Shown: positions 1 through 8,707 of the stretch, in pieces | Position numbering within the stretch: the stretch's first letter is position 1 | Layout: every line of letters begins with the position of its first letter | DNA from: Corallococcus llansteffanensis | Lineage (GTDB): Bacteria; Myxococcota; Myxococcia; Myxococcales; Myxococcaceae | DNA length: 44,255 nucleotides | Direction of reading: 5' to 3' | Assembly: GCF_003612055.1 (NCBI RefSeq) | Contig: NZ_RAWB01000012.1 | Location: 1-44,255, forward strand | Notes under the pieces: model-generated | The model's input: only the letters and a program-made list of their open reading frames with translations | Told to the model about the DNA's origin: nothing | Databases searched by the model: none | Position numbers and translations under genes: made by a program

Positions 1-159
1 GGCGGGGGCTTCCGTGAGCACCCTCTCCCATACCGTGGTGTCCAGTGACGGGCCCGCCAAGGCGGGATGGGCACGCCGACGGTTCCGGATGAGGGACGGC
101 GGCCACTGCCCGGACAGACCGCGCTCGTGTTGACGGGCGAGGAGGAGACGAAGGCGTGA
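1..159 (+). pseudogene. C-terminal tail of a TreZ/alpha-amylase-like protein, cut by the window start, with an apparent frameshift
   Basis: The last ~30 codons before the TGA at 157-159 encode GGMGTPTVPDE and then LPGQTALVLTGEE, which resembles the closing beta-sandwich of GH13 enzymes such as malto-oligosyltrehalose trehalohydrolase. The TGA overlaps the GTG start of the next gene as GTGA. The same 4-bp coupling occurs at 5022 and 37803, which supports this reading frame. That frame is blocked by a TGA at 46-48, while the plausible upstream coding (HTVVSSDGP, about positions 29-55) lies in the +2 frame. The two join if one base is missing near 53-66. This may be a real frameshift or a sequence error. 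Family assignment is tentative because so little is visible. Confidence 0.35.
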
Positions 160-2180
160 ATGCCCCTGCCCTGCCCCGCCTGTCATTCGACTGGAAGGAC
201 GGCGCTGACTTCGGCGTCGGCGTGTACCACGAGTGGCTGATGACCAACGGCCGCGGGGGCTACGCCTCCGGCACGGTGGTGGGCTGCAACACGCGCCGCT
301 ACCACGGCCTGTTCATCCCCACGCTGGAGAAGCTGGGCCGCACGGTGTTGATGGCGCGGCTGGAGGAGGTGGCCCTCGTGGAGGGGCAGCGCTACCGGCT
401 GTCGTCCGAGGAGCACGCGGACGGCACGGCCGTGGAGGACGGCGCCCGCCACCTGCGGCACTTCCACCTGGAGGGGCTCATCCCCGTCTGGGATTTCGCG
501 CTGGGCAAGGCCCGGCTGCGGCGGCGCTTCGTGATGGTGCACGGCGAGGACACGGTGTTCCTCCAGTGGGAGCACCTGTCCGGCCCGGAGGTCACCCTGC
601 ACCTGCGCCCCTTCCCGGTGCTGCGCCCCCACGACGGGCCACTGCTCGCGAGCGTTCCGGAGGCCATCGTCACGCTGCGCGGCCCGCGGGTGGAGCTGCG
701 CAACGGGGAGGACGGTCCGCGGATGCGGCTGCGGCTGTATTCGGACGGGCCCACGCCCTTCGTGAGCCTGGGGGAGACGTCCCGGCCGCAGCACCTGCGC
801 GTGGAGAAGGCACGCGGATATGACTTCACGGAGGTGCAGCACTCGCCGGGCTATTTCACCGCCACGCTGAAGCCGGGCGGCACGCTGGGCTTTGGACTCA
901 CCACGGAGAGCGCGGCGCACCTGGAGCGGGAGCCGGCCGTGGTGTTCGAGCGCGAGCTGACGCGGCAGCAGCGGCTCCTGGAGCGCGCCCCGGAGTCCGC
1001 GCGCACGGGCGTGCCGGCGCGGCTGGTGCTGGCGGCGGATCAATTCATCATCGATCCGCCCCGCCCGGCGGACGCGGCCTGGGCCCGGTCGATGGGACTG
1101 GACGCGCGAAGCGTCATCGCGGGCTACCCGTGGTTCACCGACTGGGGCCGGGACACGATGATCAGCCTGGACGGGCTGACGCTGGCCACGGGGCGCCACC
1201 GCGAGGCTGCGGCCATCCTGCGCACGTTCGAGCACTACGTTCGCGACGGGCTCATCCCCAACTACTTCCCGGACGGGGAGAACGAGGGCGTCTACCACAC
1301 GGCGGATGCGACGCTCTGGTTCTTCCACGCGGTGGACCGCTACCTGGAGGCGACCGGGGACGAGTCGCTCCTGCGCGACCTGTTCCCCACGCTGAGCGAC
1401 ATCGTGGCGCACCACCAGAAGGGCACGCGCTTCAACATCGGGGTGGACCCGGCGGACGGGCTCTTGCGCCAGGGCCAGGAGGGCTACCAGCTCACCTGGA
1501 TGGACGCGAAGGTGGACGGCTGGGTGGTGACGCCACGCCGGGGCAAGGCGGTGGAGATCAACGCGCTGTGGTTCAACGCCCTGCGCCTGATGGCGGGCTG
1601 GGCGCATCGGCTGGGCCAGGACGCGGGCCCCTACCAGGCCGCCGCCGAGCGCGCTCAGGCCAGCTTCAACCAGCGCTTCTGGAATGAAGCGCGCGGGTGT
1701 CTCTTCGACGTGGTGGACGGAGAGGACGGCCGCGAGGACCCGCATGTGCGGCCCAACCAGGTGTTCGCCATCTCCCTGCGGCACCCGGTGCTGAAGCGCG
1801 AGCGGTGGGCGCAGGTGCTGGACGTGGTGCGGCGAGAGCTGGTGACGCCCGTGGGGCTGCGGAGCCTTGCGCCCGGGAGCAAGGACTACAAACCGAAGTA
1901 CGACGGCGACCTCAGGACGCGCGACGCGGCCTATCACCAGGGCACGGTGTGGGGCTGGCTCATCGGGCACTACGTGGACGCGACGCTGAAGGTGACGCCG
2001 GACCTGAAGGCGGCGCGCGCGCTGCTGGCGGGCATGGAGGACCACCTGTCGCATGCGGGCATCGGGCAGATCTCGGAGATCTTCGACGCGACGGAGCCCT
2101 ACCGGCCGCGCGGCTGCTTCGCCCAGGCGTGGAGCGTGGCGGAAGCGCTGCGGGTGTTCAGCAAGACGAATCTCGGGTGA
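156..2180 (+). CDS. Glycogen debranching enzyme (amylo-alpha-1,6-glucosidase family)
   Basis: A 674-residue cytosolic enzyme expected to hydrolyse alpha-1,6 branch points of glycogen or limit dextrins. The N-terminal third matches the bacterial/archaeal debranching N-domain (EWLMTNGRGGYASGTVVG near residue 30, then NTRRYHGLF). The C-terminal (alpha/alpha)6 catalytic region carries WFTDWGRDTMISLDGL near residue 325, YHTADATLWFF near 380, the KYDGD segment, YHQGTVWGWLIGHY near 600 and GQISEIFDA near 640. Length is normal for the family. The GTG start overlaps the stop of the upstream GH13-like gene, so the pair is probably co-translated and belongs to glycogen/trehalose metabolism. No frameshift or missing motif is visible. 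Confidence 0.93.
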   Translation: MNAPALPRLSFDWKDGADFGVGVYHEWLMTNGRGGYASGTVVGCNTRRYHGLFIPTLEKLGRTVLMARLEEVALVEGQRYRLSSEEHADGTAVEDGARHLRHFHLEGLIPVWDFALGKARLRRRFVMVHGEDTVFLQWEHLSGPEVTLHLRPFPVLRPHDGPLLASVPEAIVTLRGPRVELRNGEDGPRMRLRLYSDGPTPFVSLGETSRPQHLRVEKARGYDFTEVQHSPGYFTATLKPGGTLGFGLTTESAAHLEREPAVVFERELTRQQRLLERAPESARTGVPARLVLAADQFIIDPPRPADAAWARSMGLDARSVIAGYPWFTDWGRDTMISLDGLTLATGRHREAAAILRTFEHYVRDGLIPNYFPDGENEGVYHTADATLWFFHAVDRYLEATGDESLLRDLFPTLSDIVAHHQKGTRFNIGVDPADGLLRQGQEGYQLTWMDAKVDGWVVTPRRGKAVEINALWFNALRLMAGWAHRLGQDAGPYQAAAERAQASFNQRFWNEARGCLFDVVDGEDGREDPHVRPNQVFAISLRHPVLKRERWAQVLDVVRRELVTPVGLRSLAPGSKDYKPKYDGDLRTRDAAYHQGTVWGWLIGHYVDATLKVTPDLKAARALLAGMEDHLSHAGIGQISEIFDATEPYRPRGCFAQAWSVAEALRVFSKTNLG

Positions 2181-2213
2181 CGCTCGGACCATTTCAACGG
2201 AGAGTTGCACGCC

Positions 2214-3518
2214 ATGCGCACTGGACTCGCGACCGCGGCCTTCGCCGCCCTCCTGCTGAGCACCGCCCCCGAAGCGAATGGACAGACGGCCCGACCGAAG
2301 GCGGGCCAGGAAGGCAACCTGGCCCCGGGCCGCGCTGGCGACAGTCAGCAGTCCGTGCCGCGACAGGGTGACATCCCTCCGGGCGCCCCCGTGGAGACGG
2401 CGCCGCCCAACGTCCCGGAGTTCAAGCCCGCGTTTCCGGGACAGACGCGCGCGCCCGCGGTGAAGACGCGCACGCCCCTCGTGGTGACGGAGCTTGCCGC
2501 GGGACTCAACAAGCCCTGGGCCATTGCCTTCCTGCCGGATGGCCGCTTCCTCGTCACGGAGAAGCCCACGGGCTCGCTCCTCATCGTCACCGCCGCGGGG
2601 AAGAAGTCGCCCCCGGTGGCGGGCGTCCCCAAGGTCGATGGTCGGGGACAGGGCGGGCTGCTCGACGTCGAAGTCGGGCCTGACTACGCGAAGAGCGGGC
2701 TCATCTACTGGACCTATTACGAGCCGCGTGAAGGCGGCAACGGGCTCGCGGTGGCGCGGGCGCGGCTGGTGGACGGCCCCAAGCCGCGCCTCGAAGGCCT
2801 CCAGATCATCTTCCGCATGCAGCCCACGCTCGAGTCGACGCTTCACGCGGGCGGGCGGCTCGTCTTCACGCCGGACGGCAAGCTCTTCGTCACGCTGGGC
2901 GAGCGTTCCATCCTCCCGGGCCGCGTCCAGGCGCAGGACCTCAAGAGCGACTTCGGGAAGATCGTCCGCATCAACCCGGATGGCTCCATCCCCCAGGACA
3001 ATCCCTTCGTGGGCCGCAAGGACGCGCGGCCGGAGATCTGGTCCTCCGGCCACCGCAACGTCCTCTCCGCGGCGCTGGATTCGCGGCAGCGGCTCTGGAC
3101 CGTGGAGATGGGACCGCGCGGCGGCGATGAGCTCAACCGTCCCGAGGCCGGCAAGGACTACGGCTGGCCCACGATTGGCTATGGCGAGGAGTATTCCGGC
3201 GAACCCATTCACAAGACGACGCAGGCCGCCGGCATGGAGCAGCCTGTCTATTATTGGGACCCGGTGATTTCACCCTCGGGGCTCACCATCTACTCGGGAG
3301 CGCTGTTCCCGGAGTGGAAGGGGAACTTCTTCATCGGTGGCCTGTCCAGTCAGGCGCTCGTGCGGCTCGTGGTGAAGGACGACCGCGTGGTGGGCGAGGA
3401 GCGCCTGCTCACGGAGCGCGGCGAGCGGATCCGCGAGGTGGTCCAGGGCCCCGACGGTGCGCTCTACGTGCTCACGGACGACTCGAACGGCCGCCTGTGG
3501 AAGCTCACGCCGGGTTGA
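2214..3518 (+). CDS. Secreted PQQ-dependent sugar dehydrogenase family protein
   Basis: A 434-residue beta-propeller of the soluble glucose/sorbosone (aldose sugar) dehydrogenase family, expected to oxidise sugars in the periplasm with pyrroloquinoline quinone. I chose ATG 2214 because GGAG at 2199-2202 is well placed. A TTG at 2205 is also in frame but too close to that site. Residues 1-24 look like a signal peptide (MRTGLATAAFAALLLSTAPEA), followed by a Pro/Ala-rich spacer to about residue 85. Family motifs include LNKPWAIAFLPDGRFLVTEK, GQGGLLDVEVGPDY, LHAGGRLVF, WSSGHRNV and GGDELN. The exact substrate cannot be told, and some members bind no sugar at all. It follows the debranching gene by 33 bp and may be transcribed with it. 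Confidence 0.85.
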   Translation: MRTGLATAAFAALLLSTAPEANGQTARPKAGQEGNLAPGRAGDSQQSVPRQGDIPPGAPVETAPPNVPEFKPAFPGQTRAPAVKTRTPLVVTELAAGLNKPWAIAFLPDGRFLVTEKPTGSLLIVTAAGKKSPPVAGVPKVDGRGQGGLLDVEVGPDYAKSGLIYWTYYEPREGGNGLAVARARLVDGPKPRLEGLQIIFRMQPTLESTLHAGGRLVFTPDGKLFVTLGERSILPGRVQAQDLKSDFGKIVRINPDGSIPQDNPFVGRKDARPEIWSSGHRNVLSAALDSRQRLWTVEMGPRGGDELNRPEAGKDYGWPTIGYGEEYSGEPIHKTTQAAGMEQPVYYWDPVISPSGLTIYSGALFPEWKGNFFIGGLSSQALVRLVVKDDRVVGEERLLTERGERIREVVQGPDGALYVLTDDSNGRLWKLTPG

Positions 3519-3584
3519 CGTCCCAATTCCCGACGTGACTATAACGCTCTCTGGGTGGTGGAGGACGTCACCCAGGGGGGACCC

Positions 3585-4532
3585 GTGTTCAAACTGCTCA
3601 AACTCATCCACCAAGGCAATTGGCCCCTGGTGCTGGGACTCCTGGCGCTCGGCATCTTCATCTCCTGGCTCGTCTCCTCGTCGGAGGAGCGGGCGAAGCA
3701 CGAGGACTCCACTCCAACGCCCAGGGGGCCCACGGAGTCCGCCAACGACACCCTCCTGGGCGCCTTCCAGCAGGACCCGGCCGAACTGCCGCCTCCGACG
3801 CAGGGGCTCGCCGCACTGGGGAAGTGGAAGGCCGCCCTGGTGCTCCTCGCGGCGGGACCGATGCTGGCGCTCGGGGTCGCCATGGTCATCCACCGCGACG
3901 ACGGGGGCCAGCTCCACGTCGTGGCCGTCAGCTCCAACCCCGAGCAGGATGTCTGGCTGTGGGTGGATCAGGCGCGGGCGGTGCCGACCCTGCACGTCAG
4001 CCAGCACCTCGCTTTTCCGGTGTCGAGCGGGCGCCACGTCGTGGCGCTCAGGGACGCGGCGATGAACGAATCACAGCGCTTCATCATCGACATCCGCGCG
4101 GGCGACAACCTCCTGTTGTCCGTTCATCCGGACCTGTGCGCCGTGCAGATCGACATGTCGACCCTGACCTACGGCCGGCCCACGCGCTCCACTCCGACAT
4201 TGATGGGAGGCGTCGACGTGCGGACGCTCCCCGTGGAGGCCCGCTTCATCGACCCGACGGTCCCCGTGGACATCCCCCGGGACACCTGGCTGTCCTTCCA
4301 GGAGATGCCGGACGCACTGGAGCCGGGCCGGACGGCCGGCCTGCTGACGCCCCTGCCCTGCTCCCTGGCCCAGGACGACCGCAGCACCTGGGCCGCGGTG
4401 AGGAAGCTCCATCCCGGGATCAACGACGCGGCACTCCGGGTGGGCTACACAGAGGAGGATCCCACCCGGCGTGAGGTCACGGCGATGGACAACGGGCAGC
4501 TGCTCGAGCTCTTCCAGCGCCAGCGCCCCTGA
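3585..4532 (+). CDS. Hypothetical protein with two N-terminal membrane segments
   Basis: I do not recognise this 315-residue protein. Two hydrophobic helices are clear: one around residues 10-32 (NWPLVLGLLALGIFISWLV) and one around 82-104 (KAALVLLAAGPMLALGVAMV). An acidic, Pro/Thr-rich linker separates them. The C-terminal ~200 residues are soluble and probably beta-rich, and presumably extend outside the cytoplasm. GTG 3585 is favoured because a strong AGGGGGG purine run ends at 3580 just upstream. An in-frame GTG at 3555 would add ten residues but lacks such a site. The next gene follows after 49 bp on the same strand. Function unknown. Confidence 0.6.
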   Translation: MFKLLKLIHQGNWPLVLGLLALGIFISWLVSSSEERAKHEDSTPTPRGPTESANDTLLGAFQQDPAELPPPTQGLAALGKWKAALVLLAAGPMLALGVAMVIHRDDGGQLHVVAVSSNPEQDVWLWVDQARAVPTLHVSQHLAFPVSSGRHVVALRDAAMNESQRFIIDIRAGDNLLLSVHPDLCAVQIDMSTLTYGRPTRSTPTLMGGVDVRTLPVEARFIDPTVPVDIPRDTWLSFQEMPDALEPGRTAGLLTPLPCSLAQDDRSTWAAVRKLHPGINDAALRVGYTEEDPTRREVTAMDNGQLLELFQRQRP

Positions 4533-4581
4533 CCACTCGTCGCTGGCCTCGCCCACCCCGCCCTGCGTAGGGTGCGCCGTC

Positions 4582-5025
4582 ATGGCGACTCCGCGGTACT
4601 GGTTGATCAAGAGCGAGCCCTCCGTCTACGCGTACGCGCAGCTCGCGGCGGACGGAAGGACGCAGTGGACGGGCGTGCGCAACTTCGAGGCGCGCAACAA
4701 CCTGCGGGCCATGACGCCCGGGGACCTGTGCCTCTACTACCACTCCAACGAGGACAAGGCCGTCGTGGGCGTCGCGTGCGTGCTCACGAAGCCGGGGCCG
4801 GATCCCACCGCGCCCGGTGAGGACTGGGCCTGCGTGGACGTGGGGCCCGTCGTGGCCTTCACCGCCCCGGTGACGCTGGCCACCATCAAGGCCACGCCCG
4901 CGCTCAAGGACTTCCCGCTGCTCACCCGCAGCCGCCTGAGCGTGACGCCCACCCCCACGGAGCACTTCCAGCTGCTCCTGAAGATGGGCCGCACGAAGCT
5001 GCCGAAACCCAAAGCCCGGCCGTGA
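4582..5025 (+). CDS. EVE domain-containing protein
   Basis: A 147-residue single-domain protein with the EVE (PUA-like) fold. YWLIKSEP occupies residues 6-13, followed by the conserved W-x-x-VRN-x-x-ARNN stretch near 35-45 and the GDLCLYYHS strand near 53-61. EVE domains are thought to bind modified bases in nucleic acids, and some act in restriction systems. Stand-alone bacterial copies like this one are widespread and poorly characterised. ATG 4582 gives the canonical family N-terminus, and a longer in-frame reading upstream has no family similarity. The stop overlaps the GTG of the DUF4291 gene by 4 bp, so the two are translationally coupled. Confidence 0.88.
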   Translation: MATPRYWLIKSEPSVYAYAQLAADGRTQWTGVRNFEARNNLRAMTPGDLCLYYHSNEDKAVVGVACVLTKPGPDPTAPGEDWACVDVGPVVAFTAPVTLATIKATPALKDFPLLTRSRLSVTPTPTEHFQLLLKMGRTKLPKPKARP

Positions 5026-5612
5026 GCGCCGCGAGAGAGGTCCGCGCCGACTTCGACAGCGCGTCCATCGTGGTGTACCAGGCCTATCCGGACGCCATCG
5101 CGGACGTGGCGGTGGCGCAGCAGAAGTTCGGCCCGCCGTTCTCCCTGGGCCGGATGACGTGGATCAAACCCAGCTTCCTGTGGCTGATGGAGCGCTCCAA
5201 CTGGGGCCGCAAGAGCGGCCAGGAGCGCACGCTCGCGGTGCGCATCAAACGCACAGGCTGGGAAGAGGCCCTGGCCAGCGCCGTCCTCACCAGCTACGAG
5301 CCCAGGGTCCACGGCTCGAAGGACGCGTGGCGCCAGGCGTTCGACGCCGCGCCCGTCATCGTCCAGTGGGATCCAGAGCGCACGCTGAGAGGCGCCGGCC
5401 TGCCCCACGACAGCATCCAGGTGGGACTGAGCCGCGCCATCATCCAGCGCTTCGTGGAGGAATGGACCGTCTCCATCACGGACCTGACGCCGCTCGTGCG
5501 GAAGCTGCGCAAACACCTGGACGACGGCCGCGCGGATCAGGCCACGCGCCTGCTGCCGAAGGAGGCGGTCTACCCGGTGCCGCCGGAGCTCACCCACCGG
5601 CTGGGGATGTAG
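5022..5612 (+). CDS. DUF4291 family protein
   Basis: A 196-residue protein matching the DUF4291 family across its whole length. The markers are an IVVYQAYP start, the [19 protein letters not shown] block near residues 45-65 and the WDPER segment near 120. Biochemical function is unknown. GTG 5022 overlaps the TGA of the upstream EVE-domain gene (GTGA), so expression is likely coupled. DUF4291 proteins are soluble, with no signal peptide or membrane segment, and this one fits. Whether it works with the EVE protein on nucleic acids is a guess from the overlap only. Confidence 0.82.
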   Translation: MSAAREVRADFDSASIVVYQAYPDAIADVAVAQQKFGPPFSLGRMTWIKPSFLWLMERSNWGRKSGQERTLAVRIKRTGWEEALASAVLTSYEPRVHGSKDAWRQAFDAAPVIVQWDPERTLRGAGLPHDSIQVGLSRAIIQRFVEEWTVSITDLTPLVRKLRKHLDDGRADQATRLLPKEAVYPVPPELTHRLGM

Positions 5613-5652
5613 CGGGGGCTCTCAAGGACAACCGTTGGATGAGGCCACCGCA

Positions 5653-5678
5653 TCCCAGGAGGACAAGCCCTCCTGGGA
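5653..5678. terminator. Hairpin between convergent genes
   Basis: Perfect 10-bp inverted repeat (TCCCAGGAGG / CCTCCTGGGA) with a 6-base loop, lying between the stops of the DUF4291 gene and the convergent SnoaL-like gene. No clear T-run follows on either strand, so terminator function is inferred from position and stem strength. Confidence 0.6.
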
Positions 5679-5698
5679 CGCGATGTTGGAGCAATTGC

Positions 5699-6238
5699 TT
5701 ACTTCTTGCTCGCGTCGATGAAGCCGGCAGAGTCCTCGTAGAAGTGGTACTCGAGGATCTTGCCTTCCTTGACGATGATCTTCAGCGCCCAGTCGCTGGC
5801 GTACGGCTTGCCCGTCGAGCGGATGTTGTGCACGAAGGAGCCGCTGGCGTACGCCACGTCGCCCTCGCCGATCAGGTGCTCCACCGAGAAGGCCTTCGTG
5901 TCGAAAGCCTTGCCCATGTTCGTGACGAACTCCTTGGCGCCGGCCTTGCCGGTGTAGGAGCCGTGCAGCTGCTCACCCTTGCGGTCAGACGCCTTGCGCA
6001 CCGCGGTGATGGCCGCGTCCGGGTGGAAGGTGTTGATGACGCCGTCGGCATCGCCCTTGCCGAACGCGTCGAAGAAGCTCTTCAGGACCTCGGCGGAGCT
6101 CTTGGTGGTGGTCGTGGCAGCAGCGGTCATGGTCTTGCTCTTGGTGGTGGCGGCCGCGGGCTTGGTGCCCTCCGCGGCGGCCTGGGTGGACAGGGTGAGG
6201 GCGAAAACGAGGGCGGTCAGCGAAAGACGTGCCTTCAT
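5699..6238 (-). CDS. Secreted SnoaL/DUF4440-like (NTF2-fold) protein
   Basis: A 179-residue protein with a Sec-type signal peptide (MKARLSLTALVFALTLSTQAAAEG), a Thr/Lys/Ala-rich spacer to about residue 55, then a single NTF2-like domain. In that domain VLKSFFDAFGKGDADGVINTF begins the family's long helix, and KIIVKEGKILEYHFYEDS forms the closing strands. NTF2-fold proteins of this type may be small isomerases, polyketide cyclases or binding proteins, and none of the visible residues decides which. ATG 6238 is preceded by GGAG about nine bases upstream and gives the best signal peptide. It is transcribed divergently from the AraC-type regulator. It lies near the polyketide locus, but there is no evidence that it belongs to it. 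Confidence 0.72.
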   Translation of the reverse strand: MKARLSLTALVFALTLSTQAAAEGTKPAAATTKSKTMTAAATTTTKSSAEVLKSFFDAFGKGDADGVINTFHPDAAITAVRKASDRKGEQLHGSYTGKAGAKEFVTNMGKAFDTKAFSVEHLIGEGDVAYASGSFVHNIRSTGKPYASDWALKIIVKEGKILEYHFYEDSAGFIDASKK

Positions 6239-6485
6239 GGGTATGGCTCCTGAGGAGTGAGTGGGACGCGCACCCGGGAACAACCGCTGTCCCGGTCGAG
6301 TCGCGCGTGGGCGAGAGGTCCCGCTGGGGGGTGGGCTCGACTGTCGTCTAGATAAGGGACAACGAACGCCACGAACAATGAGCGAAACGCTCGATTTTCA
6401 GTCCAAACGTCTCACGCCAGTGGATGCCTGGGAGGATGGCGTTATGATTGACCCGTCGAGGCCTGAAGCCCGAGGAGGGGTGCGC

Positions 6486-7442
6486 ATGGACGTCCTGGCG
6501 AACGTGTTGGGTGTGACCCAGTTGGGAAACACGATGCTCTGCCAGTCGGAGCTGCTGGCGCCGTGGGGGCTGGACATCAACGCCCACACCAAGACGGCCG
6601 TCCACCTCGTGCAGCGCGGCGTCTGCTGGCTGCACCTGGAAGGCGGTGAGCCCATGCGGCTGGTGCCGGGAGACCTGGCCCTCGTGGGCTCCGGCGTCCG
6701 CCACTTCCTCACCGACTCCCCCCACGGCCCCGTGGAGCCCTGGGAGGAGGCGCTGACGCGGATGAAGGACCGGCTCGCGGCCGAGCCGCCCTCCTCGACC
6801 GCGGACTGCACCTCGCTGCTGTGCGCGGCCTATGAGTTCGAACAGGACGGCCAGCACCCGCTGCTGGCGCTCCTGCCCCAGCTCATCCGCCTCCACGTGG
6901 ACTCGTCCGACGACAGCGGCCAGTTCCAGGCCCTGGTGCGGCTGCTGTCCCACGAGTCCGGCCGCAAGCTGCCGGGCTCGGAGATCATCATCCCCCGGCT
7001 CGTGGACAGCCTGTTCGTCTTCATCGTCCGCGCCTGGCTGGACAGCCAGCCCGTGGGCGCGGGGGGCTGGTTCGGCGCGCTGCGCGACCCGCAGATTGGC
7101 CGCGCCCTGTCCCTCATCCACGAGAGCCCGGAGCAGCCGTGGACGGTGGAGAGCCTGGCCGCGCGCGTCGCCCTGTCTCGCGCGGCCTTCGCCCGGCGCT
7201 TCGGCGAGCTGGTGGGAGAGCCCCCCCTCAAGTACCTCACGCGCTGGCGGATGAGCCTGGCAGCGAAGATCTTGAAGACGACCCGCGAGTCCGTGGACGA
7301 GGTCGCCACGCGCGTCGGCTACGACTCCACCACCGGCTTCGGCAAGGCCTTCCAGCGCCACCTGCGCGTGTCGCCCGGGCGCTACCGCATGGACGCCATG
7401 CCCGAACAGGCCGAGCGCCCCCGCCCGATGGCGGAGGGCTGA
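6486..7442 (+). CDS. AraC-family transcriptional regulator with N-terminal cupin (cupin_6 type)
   Basis: A 318-residue regulator. Residues 1-170 form the cupin sensor common in this subfamily (MDVLANVLGVTQLGN start, APWGLDI, then LVPGDLALVGSGVRHFLTD). Residues ~200-305 hold the two helix-turn-helix motifs of AraC proteins (WTVESLAARVALSRAAFARRF, then VDEVATRVGYDSTTGFGKAF and RVSPGRYR). ATG 6486 has GAGGAGGGG six bases upstream and matches the usual family start. In-frame ATG 6444 (also with GGAGG) and ATG 6378 would add 14 or 36 residues. It converges on the porin-like gene 28 bp away, so it marks the left edge of the biosynthetic locus and could regulate it. The effector is unknown. Confidence 0.87.
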   Translation: MDVLANVLGVTQLGNTMLCQSELLAPWGLDINAHTKTAVHLVQRGVCWLHLEGGEPMRLVPGDLALVGSGVRHFLTDSPHGPVEPWEEALTRMKDRLAAEPPSSTADCTSLLCAAYEFEQDGQHPLLALLPQLIRLHVDSSDDSGQFQALVRLLSHESGRKLPGSEIIIPRLVDSLFVFIVRAWLDSQPVGAGGWFGALRDPQIGRALSLIHESPEQPWTVESLAARVALSRAAFARRFGELVGEPPLKYLTRWRMSLAAKILKTTRESVDEVATRVGYDSTTGFGKAFQRHLRVSPGRYRMDAMPEQAERPRPMAEG

Positions 7443-7443
7443 A

Positions 7444-7461
7444 GGCCCCCCGCGCGGGGCC
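7444..7461. terminator. GC-rich hairpin between AraC-type and porin-like genes
   Basis: GGCCCC at 7444-7449 pairs with GGGGCC at 7456-7461 across a 6-base loop, just after the regulator's stop codon and before the convergent porin-like stop. There is no T-run. Proposed as a bidirectional transcription stop. Confidence 0.45.
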
Positions 7462-7470
7462 ACGGAGCGC

Positions 7471-8673
7471 TCAGGGAGGCGAGTACTGGAGCCCCATGGC
7501 GACGTTGTTCGCCACGCGGGAGCCCAGCCACTGCCGGGCGGCGTCGAGCCCCAGGCGCAGGTTGTAGCCACTCAGGTGGTAGGACACCGACAGGTCCGCC
7601 GCCTTGAGGTTGGACAGCTGCGGCTGCAGGGGGCTGGCGTAGGCCTGCTCCCAGCGGATGCCCACCTGCGTCCGCCCCGGGCCCAGCTGGAGGTGCGGCA
7701 GGTACGCGGCCGTGATGGCATACGCGCGCCGGTACGAGCGGTGCTCGTCGTACTCGTAGTAGCCCACGTCGAAGGTGGCCGTGCCCAGGCCGGGCCCGAG
7801 CCGCTTCTCCGCGAACAGGTCCGCCGTCACCGCCCAGAGGTTGTCCACCCGCGTGGGCAGGGGCTGCACCTGCGCCGCGTCCACCGCGAGGGGAAGCACG
7901 CTGGAGGCCCCCGCGCCCGCCACGGGCGTCCAGGTGCGGCCGTCGTGCTGGTACTGCATGGCCACGCCCACCGACACCACGTCCTTCTCCCCCAGGTACG
8001 ACGTGGAGACGAAGTAGCCGGGCTCCCGGTCCAGGAAGCTGAAGCTCACGCGGCCCGTCAGCCGGGGCGCCGCCTGGCCCAGCTCCAGCTGGTGCGCCAT
8101 CAGGTGGTACTTGAAGAAACCCTGGCCCACGGAGCCCCAGATGGAGAGGCCGGTGTCGCGCCCGAAGGGGCCGTTCTCCCCACCGATGCGGCGCACCCCG
8201 TCGTAGATGCCGGGATAGCTCCAGATGAGGTTGCGGAACGGGCCGCTCAAGTTGAAGCGATCGAACGGCACCACGAAGCGGCCCGCCCAGATCTGGAACG
8301 GCTCCGCCAGCTTGAACATGCCCACGGTGTCCAGGATCCGGGGCTGCGCGTTCTCGAAGCTCTGCGCGTAGGCCACCGCGCTGAACCCATACGAGAACCA
8401 GGGCGTGAGCTGCCCGCCCACCCCGGGGACCACGAGGATGGAGTCCAGGGTGTAGTCATCCAGCCGGGCCTGCCGCCCCACGAGGACGCGGGAGTCCAGC
8501 CGCGCCTGGAGGCGGAACACCAGGGGCGGTGGCGCGGGCGGGGCCGGCGCCACGTCCTGCGCGACGGCAGGCGTTGCCTCCGGCTCGGGCGCCGCCATGG
8601 CTCCCAGGGGAAGCCCCAGCACTGCGAGCGCCACCCGGGTGGAAAGGACTCTCACTGCACGATGCATGTTCAT
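7471..8673 (-). CDS. Outer-membrane beta-barrel (porin-like) protein
   Basis: A 400-residue protein with a signal peptide (hydrophobic LALAVLGLPLGAMA stretch within residues 14-28), a short Ala/Pro-rich linker, then alternating amphipathic strands rich in Tyr, Trp and Phe to the end. The pattern resembles phosphate-selective or short-chain porin-like barrels (FQIWAGRFVVPFDRFNLSGP near residue 125, DVGYYEYDEHRSYRRAYAI near 305). ATG 8673 and ATG 8667 both fit. It lies 34 bp downstream of the ABM monooxygenase gene on the same strand, so it may be the last gene of the leftward biosynthetic operon and provide outer-membrane passage for the product. It could equally be an independent porin. Confidence 0.7.
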   Translation of the reverse strand: MNMHRAVRVLSTRVALAVLGLPLGAMAAPEPEATPAVAQDVAPAPPAPPPLVFRLQARLDSRVLVGRQARLDDYTLDSILVVPGVGGQLTPWFSYGFSAVAYAQSFENAQPRILDTVGMFKLAEPFQIWAGRFVVPFDRFNLSGPFRNLIWSYPGIYDGVRRIGGENGPFGRDTGLSIWGSVGQGFFKYHLMAHQLELGQAAPRLTGRVSFSFLDREPGYFVSTSYLGEKDVVSVGVAMQYQHDGRTWTPVAGAGASSVLPLAVDAAQVQPLPTRVDNLWAVTADLFAEKRLGPGLGTATFDVGYYEYDEHRSYRRAYAITAAYLPHLQLGPGRTQVGIRWEQAYASPLQPQLSNLKAADLSVSYHLSGYNLRLGLDAARQWLGSRVANNVAMGLQYSPP

Positions 8674-8707
8674 GGCGGCGGCGTCTCGCTGGGAGCCTTG
8701 AAGGGGC

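Noticed and set aside
183-3212. Long antisense open frame opposite the debranching and sugar dehydrogenase genes
   Set aside because: Same GC-skew effect. It spans two clear genes and has no recognisable domain or ribosome-binding site.
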